A stretch of 64,000 nucleotides of DNA, from contig CANNZV010000274.1 in the NCBI GenBank assembly GCA_947561585.1, positions 248,001 through 312,000 of the forward strand, read 5' to 3'. The number at the start of each line of letters is the position of its first letter. Within the stretch, counting starts at the first letter, position 1. The notes beneath the pieces were generated by a model. It saw only the letters and a program-made list of their open reading frames with translations. It was not told the DNA's origin and did no database searches. Below, in pieces: positions 35,901-44,087 of the stretch. The position numbers and the translations under genes are program-made. The DNA comes from Caprella mutica. Lineage: Eukaryota > Arthropoda > Malacostraca > Amphipoda > Caprellidae.

Positions 35901-36282
35901 CCTGACTCTCTTTGTGGTAGCGGCTACAATCTTGGCTCAAACAGCAGCGTCTTTACCCAAAACCAGCTACGTGAAGTGCATCGACATCATCTTCATAGCG
36001 ACTATCGCCACTCTCTTCTTGATCTTCATGGTACACACCCTCACGTCCTTTTACCTAAGGATTTCTCACATGAAATGTGTGGAGAATCGATTGTCTTCTG
36101 CAAAGAATATTAAGGTACAGCCTTATGGTTTTGATGTCAAGCTTTCATACGATGGAATGAAAGAAGATATTTCGTATGCTAAGTACCTGACAAAGGCTAA
36201 AATATACTCTGCACTCTTTGTTATACCAGCCATTTTAAGTTTGCTCTTTCCAATAATGTCCTACTGTGTATATTGTGACTAA
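29901..36282 (+). CDS. Multidomain Cys-loop ligand-gated ion channel (LamG/CTLD/LDLa)
   Basis: Five exons (29901-29970, 32126-32302, 33222-34727, 34936-35135, 35557-36282) join in phase into 892 codons plus stop. Order: signal peptide 1-18; LamG/pentraxin-like about 30-210 (LVLGQDQDEVGGSFD, YINGK); C-type-lectin-like region about 222-340; LDLa about 435-470; Cys-loop ligand-binding domain about 475-730 with the two cysteines exactly 13 residues apart (C607, C621, enclosing KFPFET); TM1 about 733-755, TM2 762-782, TM3 792-815, TM4 867-890; a short TM3-TM4 loop of about 50 residues. As a family, such subunits form pentameric plasma-membrane channels. The TM2 entry is DFGNKVMVTLT: no PAR motif of anion channels and no Glu at -1', so selectivity is uncertain. 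The extracellular adhesion-like modules suggest binding of a large or surface ligand; this is inference. Ligand unknown. Confidence 0.88.
30520..31637 (+). pseudogene. Reverse-transcriptase element remnant inside intron 1
   Basis: EFNVWYLDD at 30528-30554 carries the YLDD catalytic motif of reverse transcriptases. In another frame GLNTISFEVSGVKCEL follows (palm region), then, after another frame change, QATLLVGLGGLGCRRDGDIA at about 30987-31046. A third frame from 31223 holds GLHGLSCRYSYERHQRHAAM ... DRGDGKRLDGI, the C-terminal block that follows RT in several invertebrate retroelements. It then continues past two in-frame stops (NEA*SAAGAA*ELYKS) to about 31635. At least two frameshifts and several stops make it non-functional. 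It lies in the same orientation as the host gene. The retroelement class is not determined. Confidence 0.75.
31638..32125. other. Remainder of intron 1
   Basis: A GC-richer stretch to about 31830 may be the 3' part of the retroelement; a 61-codon open frame here (VKSIKGNALSRQRSIQ...) has no splice signals and no recognised relatives. After it the sequence is A-rich up to the acceptor TTTTTTCTAG at 32125. Confidence 0.45.
32126..32302 (+). CDS. Exon 2: start of LamG/pentraxin-like domain
   Basis: The acceptor TTTTTTCTAG ends at 32125 and the donor GTGGGT begins at 32303 (weak but phase-correct). It encodes LKLVKLKDEVPPFGEKFTIS-IWFYL..., typical of the first strands of a LamG or pentraxin fold (FTISxWFY). 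Joined to exon 3 it reads YIYIGLISHFVE without a break. Confidence 0.8.
32303..33221. other. Intron 2 of the channel gene
   Basis: Almost two thirds of this intron is the foldback element at 32584-33188. The acceptor is TTCTTTTCCAG at 33221. Confidence 0.75.
32584..33188. mobile_element. Long-arm foldback/MITE in intron 2
   Basis: The left end TAGACCACTAAAGTAAAGGC-AGCGCC and right end GGCGCTGCCAGTACTTTAGT-AGACTA are reverse complements with a few mismatches. The arms continue inward for about 180 bp (TATTCCTATGTTATTCGTAC versus GTACGAATAACATAGGAATA). The centre (about 32770-33000) is unique and has no open frame. The length and arm structure are those of a non-autonomous DNA element; superfamily unknown. 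Confidence 0.82.
33222..34727 (+). CDS. Exon 3: LamG, lectin-like, LDLa, first half of ligand-binding domain
   Basis: This single 1.5-kb exon encodes the rest of the LamG/pentraxin-like domain (GGLVLGQDQDEVGGSFDVNY then GFCG), a cysteine-containing lectin-like region (INEASRICHSAGG; WELINVEEQPIDGNFC), and an LDLa module with the pattern C-x5-FTC-x4-GQC-x6-C-x3-C-x-C-x2-NSDE-x2-C, which has one cysteine more than the usual six. It then starts the ligand-binding domain (VLTWNDKRLKFF; IWYPTVTF). The donor GTAATA at 34728 leaves phase 1. Confidence 0.9.
34936..35135 (+). CDS. Exon 4: Cys-loop exon
   Basis: The acceptor ACATCCCAAG ends at 34935; the donor GTAAGT at 35136 is consensus. It encodes SIWQCNFHLQKFPFETVRCN, the signature Cys loop with 13 residues between cysteines. 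FPFE replaces the usual FPFD, and the position usually occupied by Gln is Val. The phase at both ends agrees with neighbouring exons. The upstream T/C tract is short. Confidence 0.85.
35136..35556. other. Intron 4 with small hairpin
   Basis: It contains an inverted pair at 35410-35447 (GAGCTGTGATTGGG / CCAAATCACAGCTC, one mismatch). The acceptor proposed at 35556 (AAAAGTCAG) is pyrimidine-poor; a better-looking tract ending TTTTATTGATAG at 35648 is out of phase with the exon 4 donor. Confidence 0.6.
35557..36282 (+). CDS. Exon 5: end of ligand-binding domain and four membrane helices
   Basis: It encodes VRVELLKTHLNEEYIAFQIS, a match to the last strands of Cys-loop ligand-binding domains, then TM1 (IITTITPNCFLVIIAVLTFL), TM2 with NKVMVTLTLFVVAATILAQ, the conserved SLPKTSYVK linker, TM3 and TM4, stopping four residues after TM4 helix residues (SYCVYCD). 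The exact 5' border is the least certain part of the gene: about 30 residues before VRVELL look non-conserved, so a small unseen exon or another acceptor is possible. Confidence 0.8.
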   Translation: MDSMTSIHTNAHFPNTESFSCTHNSFCFIDSIKVMMINVRVELLKTHLNEEYIAFQISIESYSVEESLLQVVLLLKRQSGGYIITTITPNCFLVIIAVLTFLFPMHDFGNKVMVTLTLFVVAATILAQTAASLPKTSYVKCIDIIFIATIATLFLIFMVHTLTSFYLRISHMKCVENRLSSAKNIKVQPYGFDVKLSYDGMKEDISYAKYLTKAKIYSALFVIPAILSLLFPIMSYCVYCD

Positions 36283-38030
36283 TTTGCCAGATTATAATCC
36301 AGTACAATTTAATGCATCAAAGTAAAATATTTAGGGCAGTTATCACTACTAATCTAGCCGCGGGCGCTAGTTCACCAGTCCTCATGACAAAATAATAATA
36401 ACTTTAATTTGTTACCGATTTGGAAGCTGTCTTTCATAACTTTTATTTTTCACATTGCCACTAGACAAACAAAGTTGATAAATGGTAAGATATTCATATA
36501 TACAAATATGTTATGTTTATCAGAGCTCTCTCCAGTTATGAGATGCACGAGTGTGTTTGAGAACATATTGGTGAATGTCTCACTATAATCAGTTAACTGT
36601 AACTCTTAGCTGCATAGTGAGATGTGCGATAATTTGCACCTCGCCAAGCTCCGTGCAGTGGAAAGCCTTGCCCATGCAAAACTAATACCCATGTAACATT
36701 TATTTGTAACTTTGCCTTTTACTTGTATTTAAATGGAAAATTATTCCTTGTCGTTTACCAATGTGTATCTAAATATCAAATAAAGGTTTTTATGAAGTAA
36801 ACATATTGAAAAGTCAATTCGTTAAAAAATTAATGAGACCTGGTTCTAGTGCGCCAGCTACTAGGTTAGTGAGCAAACTTTTTATTGGTTGGTCTATTCA
36901 GATTCTTAACTGGAACTGTTGTTCACATAATCAATGTACCGTACCATAATATTTAAAAAACGTAAATATATATTCACCCTGTAGCTCTTATGTTCTCCTT
37001 CATAAATAATTACTACTGTAGGTGTTGAACCTAGAGTAAGTTATATTTTAGAGTTGAGTTTTTGCTTCGATGTTTAACACGTACGTAAATAAATATTCAC
37101 CATGTGAGTTACAAATCTATGTATCCTGAAATAAATCAATTCTTGCACCAAAATTACTTTCATTGAATTGATTTAACATTCGTATCTTTCTGACGTCAGA
37201 ATAAATAGTAGAAGTAAATTCAACATTTCAATACCTGGAATAAGAAGACAATACCTTCCTGTTGCCGTGTTTGGAAGGTTGGTTTTAACATAGATCATGA
37301 ACCCATCTAGAAATATCTGATTGACTCATCACATCCACTTTTCGAGTACTGTGAGGCTAAGCCTACGGCATTTTTTTTCTTTTCTTATCACAATGTCACC
37401 TCAGGACAGTGTTTTGCAGTGACTTCAGTCTAGTTTAGATTAGTTTCAGAAGTCAATTTCTCGTTATTTTTATATATTTCATTCCTATTCCTCATACTCT
37501 ACATCTCTTCCAAATCTGTCTAAAGTGAGTAAAAAAAGAGTTCAGATTTACTCGAAACGACAGGATTAATAGAAAGAAACACCTCCTACTTTCTAAAACC
37601 TTCTCATGCAATTAAAAAGGATATACAAATAGTCAAATAATTTTACATACCTTTTTGGTGAAAATTTTTAACTGAATTCAATGCATATAAGAAACTATAG
37701 CTTACTTAAATAGGTTTTATTGTCGGTTCTCAAATAGAGTTTCAAATAACGGTTAAATAGGTATAGTTTGCTTTCGTGCATACTACTGTACTTTAATAGT
37801 CATGTTTGCATAGCATGTTAACATGGCTAAATCATATTACTTTGCGAGATACCATTTAATTGCCGTAAGAACTAATATTATTAGTATTTAACAGAGGGTT
37901 TAGATTATTTTCTGAGGGTGAGGCCAAGGAAAGCCAAAGGCCTTTTTAATAAAATAGAACCTTATTTTGAGCAAATTTGACTGAACGCGATGAGCAATTT
38001 GGTGGAATTGTCTGGGCAAACAGTCGCTAT
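36283..38030. other. 3' UTR and intergenic sequence
   Basis: The first AATAAA in a suitable position is at 36779-36784, which would give a 3' UTR of about 0.5 kb. No further exon is supportable downstream to 38030. Confidence 0.5.
36779..36784 (+). promoter_or_regulatory. Candidate polyadenylation signal
   Basis: AATAAA followed by a GTTTTTATG T/G-rich tract, about 500 bp after the channel stop codon. Confidence 0.4.
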
Positions 38031-38035
38031 GGAGA

Positions 38036-38350
38036 GTGACGGTGAGTGAGGGTGAAGGGAGAGTGAGGGAGGGTGAGGGCGGAAGGAGGGTGAGAGTGTG
38101 GGCGGGCGAGTGAGGGAGGGTGATTGTGAGGGAGGGTGATGTAGAGTGAGGGAGAGTGAGGAAGAAGGAAAGAGATGAGTGATGGAGTAAGAATGAGAGA
38201 GAAGAGTGAGTAAGATGGAAAAAGAGAGTGATTGAGGGAGTGTGAGGGAGATGAGAATGAGGAAGCAGGTGAAGGAGAAAATGAAAAGAGGAAGAAGAGA
38301 GTGTAAAGGGTGGAACGCGTTTTAAGGTAGAGTGTGAAGGGAGGTTGAGA
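38036..38350. repeat. Purine (GA)-rich low-complexity tract
   Basis: Degenerate GAGTGAGGGAGGGTGA repeats. The strand bias (purines on +) could allow triplex formation. A 166-codon minus-strand frame (Ser/His/Leu/Pro-rich) is a product of the tract. Confidence 0.85.
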
Positions 38351-38612
38351 GAGTGACAGTGAAGAGATGTGAAGTAGGGAGGGTGAACTGATAATTTCAA
38401 TATTTAATGGTTTACTTCATTGTTGCCGATTAACAAATAGAGTTAGATGAGAGTGAGTGACGTCAGACTAGAAAAAGAACTTACTCTTTGGAAGAGAGTA
38501 CGTAACATACTAAATAAACCTGGTACTATGGAATATTATTGGTAAGTCCTAACTCAATAAGCGATATAATAGAACACACCCAATATTGTTTGCTGTCCTG
38601 GTGGCTCTACAT

Positions 38613-39205
38613 CAGTTGTTCTTAAAGTATTTTTCTCGCGCACCCCTTACTTTTCTCGCGCACATCTTGCCTTTCTCAGGCACCCCCTGAACATTGTAGT
38701 GCATTGAAATAGATTGAAAAGCTACAATTAGAATATATTTAGTTACTATTATTTGAGAATTAAATATGCAAATTGAAAAAGTAAGGAAAATGATTGTTAT
38801 ATTTTCATAATGTAAAATTATTTTTTTAGGTAAGGACAATTAAAATCCATTAGAAATTAAAGAAAATCATATAATTTGTGATAATAATGCAGTATATTGT
38901 GTTAGATTATAGTACAGAATGAATAAAAGTTACAGACACACAAAACGAGAAATTCCACAAATGAAAAATTCCACAAAAAATTATCGAAAGCCACAATGAT
39001 AATTAGGTGTTTATATCAGAAAATTTGTATACTTTTATAACTACCTCATATCGCAACATTTTGAGGGAAATATACTTCATGTATATTCTGCATCATATTA
39101 ATAGCAAGAACCGAACTTATAAACAATAGCAATCTCATGCACCCCCTATAAACAATCCATGCCCCAAAGGGGTGCCGCGCACCCCCGTTTAAGAACCACT
39201 GCTGA
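38613..39205. mobile_element. hAT-like non-autonomous element
   Basis: The left end CAGTTGTTCTTAAAG...CGCGCACCCC and right end GGGGTGCCGCGCACCCCCGT-TTAAGAACCACTGCTGA are inverted. The CAGTGGTTCTTAAAC type terminus is common to many hAT elements. Flanking octamers CTCTACAT (38605) and GTCTACAT (39206) differ at one base and suit an 8-bp target duplication. No transposase frame is present. Confidence 0.75.
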
Positions 39206-40303
39206 GTCTACATGATAAAAGACAGTTCTTAACAGTTTAATTAGACTAGTTTTAGGGTTGTAATTCCGTTTTGTTTTCTAAATTACGTCCATTAAAGTAA
39301 AAGTTATTAAAAATTTAATAATTAATAATTCATTTATATTGACTATAGTTGTAGTAAGACTGGTAAAAAGAAATCGAATTTATTTTATTTTGATAATAAT
39401 GATCACTGTTATTGAATTGCTAACTACAGGGAATGTTTTTTTAAGAAAAATTTGGAATAAGGTTCATTTCAATGATTGTACGTTAAGAATGTCTATATTT
39501 TAAACAAGATTAGTTAAAATACCTAGATCGAAAGACTACGTCACGGAACACATAATTTTTAATTGATTTTAATCATATTCAATACGAAGTAAAATCTGAT
39601 TGAACATCAGAAATATTATTGTTCAAATATATAGTATTTGTGAATGATTATTTCGTTAGTTATATAATTTCTTTCATTCTCTTTTACTCTCCTTCTCATT
39701 CAGTTTCCTCTTCCAATTCGTTGATAGTTTTTTTCTCTCTGGAAATTCTCAACTTTAATTACTGTCACTTGCGTAAAGAAGACATTGACTAAAAAACAGC
39801 TGGAAAACACGTTTGTTTGGCCAAACATGTCTGTACATCATGTCTGTGCAAACATGCCTGTGCATGATAAAATGCACTAGGATTTTACCATTTCTGTGCA
39901 TGTTAAAATGAACAGGCATTTTATCATGTCTGTGCATGATACTATTTTATTTTATTATATACTTAATAGTTATTTTAATTAGAATAAAATAACCCAAAGA
40001 CCACACAGTCAGTTAATGCAATGACTGCCAGTGTGATGGCGCTGTCTCTTTGCATTGGCTATCATTTTTCACATTTCAGTGCTAGTGGTCAGGGGTTCAA
40101 TTTCTCATTTTGGTAATCAAGTTTTTTCTTTTAATATTTGTTAATTTTCGACGCTATAATTTAATATCATTATTTATTGTGATATTTTTGTGTTGCATTT
40201 GATTTTATTACAATCAATAACTGTTTCTTAAACTTTTTTAAAATAACATTCAGTGAATATTATTAACAATGGAATAAGTGTGGAAGAATGATTTTCTACT
40301 TTG
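39206..40303. other. AT-rich sequence with short degenerate repeats
   Basis: 39830-39950 holds four loose copies of a CATGTCTGTGCATGATAAAA-like word. 40018-40072 is the reverse complement of 5724-5772 (GGCGCTGTCTCTTTGCATTG then GCTATCATT). No gene. Confidence 0.5.
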
Positions 40304-40470
40304 GTTAATTTCCAAGTTATTGGACGGTTCCACATTTTAGATTTTCCTTTTATAATTCCATGATACTTGCAGGTTTCATGGAAATAAAACTTAAATAATA
40401 AATATCATACAAACACATATGATATGATCGAAGATGTAGAACTGTCCGCTAACCTATAACTCACCCTATC
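40304..40470. mobile_element. MITE family A, diverged copy
   Basis: TTGGTTAATTTCCAAGTTAT ... a centre CCATGATACTTGCAGGTTTC-ATGG ... GATATGATCGAAGATGTAGA ... ACTCACCCTA. Arms and the central palindrome match the family with several substitutions. Confidence 0.7.
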
Positions 40471-42409
40471 ACAATAATATCTCATTTTCCAGTTACTTTT
40501 AGCAGAACTAAGTTAATTATAATCCCTATATTTACCCACCCAGAGAGCCTTATTAGTCCAGGGCCCAAAATTCTTTGCAATTACTTAAAGTTTTGTTTTA
40601 TCTCATTTCAGTAGGAAAAGACAATTAAAAAGTTTTATTCTCAGAAATTAAAGCCCTCGGCGTTAGAGGAAAAGGAAGAGCTATCTCCGTAACGACTCAC
40701 CCAGACGAACTGTTGTAAATTCTTATAATTGACTTCAGGATTTTATTCCACCGCGTCGATATTTAATATTTTGGAAAATCAATCAAAGGGAGGAAAAGTT
40801 TTATGTTTGTGTTATTTAGTTGATTGTGTTATATTGTAGATATACATATATAACATATATATAATATAAGTAGATTGTTATATTGTAGATCTTCTTTTTA
40901 GCTTTAGATTATTTATATTTGGGGAATTAAGATTAAAAAATTGATATTGAGCATCATGCAGTATATTCCTTTTTAGTTAATAATGATTATAAATAATAAC
41001 TTTTGATATTTAAAGATGAATAGTTAAGATTATAGTTTTAGATGATGAATTGTCAAGAAACTCCACGGAGTTTACTCTCAATATTTTACTTACTTTGGTT
41101 AAATGTTCTGTCTCGCCTTTCTTGTGTTATTTATTATAAACAATAGTTTATATTATGCCAAGCTGAAAACTGACTGTGTTCGTTCAAAAAGTAATTGATG
41201 GATATAATATATGCATGTTTCTTTAGTAACTGCTATTTAATGATTCTTAAAACAACTAGTAGTGACTAAACGAAAATGGAACATATAGATGTAGCAAATG
41301 TGAAATGCAAAACAAGGTTAAAAATAAACAAGTTCGTTAATTTAATTCTATTGTATTTGAATGAACTGTATATATCAGAAAATTAAAAAAAAAGGAATTT
41401 GAATATCAGAAAACTAGAAAATAATTATTTTTATTATGAATAATTTCTATTATTATATATAAATTATATATATAATATATATAATAATATGTATATATAA
41501 TAAATGAACCTACAAGTTTATTTCTCTGCAATATCTACTTTAAAAAGTAAATTATTGTCAATCCGGCAACTACTTTGGTTGAAGTGGACTATTTCCAAAT
41601 AAGTAGGTCTTGCCCGGTTCAAAGTTAGCCGTAAAAATGATGACACTAAACGGGTTCGTTTTATGATGTCCTTAAAGGAACTCTTTAAAAACTCCTTAAT
41701 GCTCTAACTTCTGATTTTGTGAGACAATTTAACTTTAAGGAACAACGCAGAGTTTGCATGCAATCCACAATTGCGAAACAGTTGATGTTGTTGTATGTGG
41801 ACCATCATTGACCTGATCACCAGCCATTGCTAGGACCCTGAGGACCTGCTGGTGATCCCCAGCCATTGCTTGGACCCTGAGGACCTGCTGGTCTGTCATT
41901 AAGTAGGGATCAGAGGGGAGTAGCACAACTAAGGACTTCTCATTGAAGTTTTTAAGTCACCAGAGTAAGTTTTAGTGGGAATTGTTTCTAAGATTTGAGA
42001 TATGTTGATTTCAGCAGTTGGGACTAAGTTATGGGATTAGTTGTGTTTAGTCTAACAATCACTGGCATAGGAGTTAATTCTTAATGTCATTACTGTGCAG
42101 TAAGTTAAGTGGGAATGGTAATTAGTTTGCTAGAGGAATAATGTGGAATTAAATTCAGTGAAAAAACTTTAACATATAATTTCTTTATATTTGAAATACA
42201 GTTTTTAGGTATATAAATAGTGTATAAATTTATGAATACATTATTTTTACAACTATATTTTCGGGAGACTTTGTACAACGAATTGACTTCAAAATACGTA
42301 ACAAGATAACGATATTTGTCTTAGTATGACATGATATGTACCAGGCCGTACGATAATTCACAGACTCTGAAACAGGAAGCGTGACGTCATGCACCTGTCA
42401 TTGTTTCTT
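40471..42409. other. Non-coding sequence
   Basis: No splice-supported exon. 41815-41895 contains two copies of a 40-odd-bp unit including AGGACCTGCTGGTGATC. 41450-41500 is a TA-rich palindromic microsatellite region. Confidence 0.45.
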
Positions 42410-42685
42410 TGGATACAAGAAAGATGGATAGAGGGATACAAGAAAGATGGATAGAGGGATACAAGAAAGATGGATAGAGGGATACAAGAAAGATGGATAG
42501 AGGGATACAAGAAAGATGGATAGAGGGATACAAGAAAGATGGATAGAGGGATACAAGAAAGATGGATAGAGGGATACAAGAAAGATGGATTGAGGGACAC
42601 AAGAAAGATGGATAGAGGGATACAAGAAAGATGGATAGAGGGATACAAAAAAGATGGATAGAGGGATACAAGAAAGATGGATTGG
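42410..42685. repeat. 23-bp minisatellite
   Basis: About 12 copies of GATGGATAGAGGGATACAAG-AAA. Since 23 is not a multiple of three, all three minus frames are open with the same 23-residue repeat (SIHLSCIPLS), a clear non-coding artefact. Confidence 0.96.
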
Positions 42686-42730
42686 AGGACACATAAGGAT
42701 AGTAGCCATTATATAATGCAGTAGCCATTA

Positions 42731-43137
42731 TTTAATACCATGGCATTACAATATGGCATTAGTGGCATGGCCTTACAGTATGGCATTATAGCCATGACAT
42801 TACAGTATGGCATTATAGCCATGGCATTACAGTATGGCATTATAGCCAATCCATTACAGTATGGCATTATTAGCATGGCCTTACAGCATGGCATTATTAG
42901 CATGGCCTTACAGCATGGCATTATTAGCATGGCATTACAGCATGGCATTATTAGCATGGCCTTACAGCATGGCATTATTAGCATGGCATTACAGTATGGC
43001 ATTATTAGCATGGCCTTACAGCATGGCATTATTAGCATGGCCTTACAGCATGGCATTATTAGCATGGCATTACAGCATGGCATTATTAGCATGGCATTAC
43101 AGTATGGCCTTATAGCCCTGGCCTTACAGTATGGCAT
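42731..43137. repeat. 27-bp minisatellite (GGCATTA units)
   Basis: About 15 copies of ATGGCATTATTAGCATGGCC-TTACAGC, left part with ATAGCC variants. All frames on both strands stay largely open. Located 50 bp after the 23-bp array but unrelated to it. Confidence 0.95.
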
Positions 43138-43407
43138 TAGAACGTTGCCGATCAACACAGGCGTTGCTTTATTCAAATGATGTATGTACAAAGAACCCTA
43201 GTGAAAAATGATCTCAAAAAGTGGTGGGTAATCAATCTCTGGGGGATGCGCATGGATCATCGTACAGGAAGACCCCCCCCCTCCTCCCCTCATCATATAT
43301 AAGGAGGGGGGGGGGGTCCAACCCAGAAGAAAAATTTAATGGGGGATCATGTAATACAATCGAATAAGAAGAATATTTTAAGAATATTGATTTCTAAAAT
43401 ATCTAAC
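43138..43407. other. Spacer with C-tract/G-tract hairpin
   Basis: At 43269-43318 a run of about 10 C plus CTCCTCCCC is followed after a 20-bp loop by AAGGAGGGG and a 13-G run, forming a very GC-rich inverted repeat in AT-rich DNA. GGGGGATGCGCATGGATCAT and GGGGGATCATG flank it. Confidence 0.65.
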
Positions 43408-43827
43408 ATTATAATCATCATGACATTATAATCATCATGACATTATAATCATCATGACATTATAATCATCATGACATTATAATCATCATGACATTATAAT
43501 CATCATGACATTATAATCATCATGACATTATAATCATCATGACATTATAATCATCATGACATTATAATCATCATGACATTATAATCATCATGACATTATA
43601 ATCATCATGACATTATAATCATCATGACATTATAATCATCATGACATTATAATCATCATGACATTATAATCATCATGACATTATAATCATCATGACATTA
43701 TAATCATCATGACATTATAATCATCAAGACATTATAATCATCATGACATTATAATCATCATGACATTATAATCATCATGACATTATAATCATCATGACAT
43801 TATAATCATCATGACATTATAATCATA
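43408..43827. repeat. 17-bp minisatellite
   Basis: About 25 copies of CATTATAATCATCATGA with a single ATCAAGA variant, extremely homogeneous, indicating recent expansion. Confidence 0.97.
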
Positions 43828-44087
43828 AATTATATGAAAATTGATGTTTAAAGTATATGATAAATTACATCCGTAAAGATAAATAATTCTTTAATTTTGA
43901 ATAAGGCTGTCGAATATTTAGAGCCCTATTCGGCGGTTGTAATTTTCGCACTGGGTACGTTATTTCGTAGGTACTTAGCAAGCGAGAACTTGGGGGAAAA
44001 ACGGATATGAAAACTGAAAAAAAACTTCTAACAGATGCAAAGCAGCTTGGAGAACTGTTATTTACTGGTCTACTGTTTGCATGCTTC

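Noticed and set aside
37900..38400. 166-codon Ser/His/Pro-rich minus-strand frame
   Set aside because: It lies on a degenerate GA-rich purine tract and has no gene structure.
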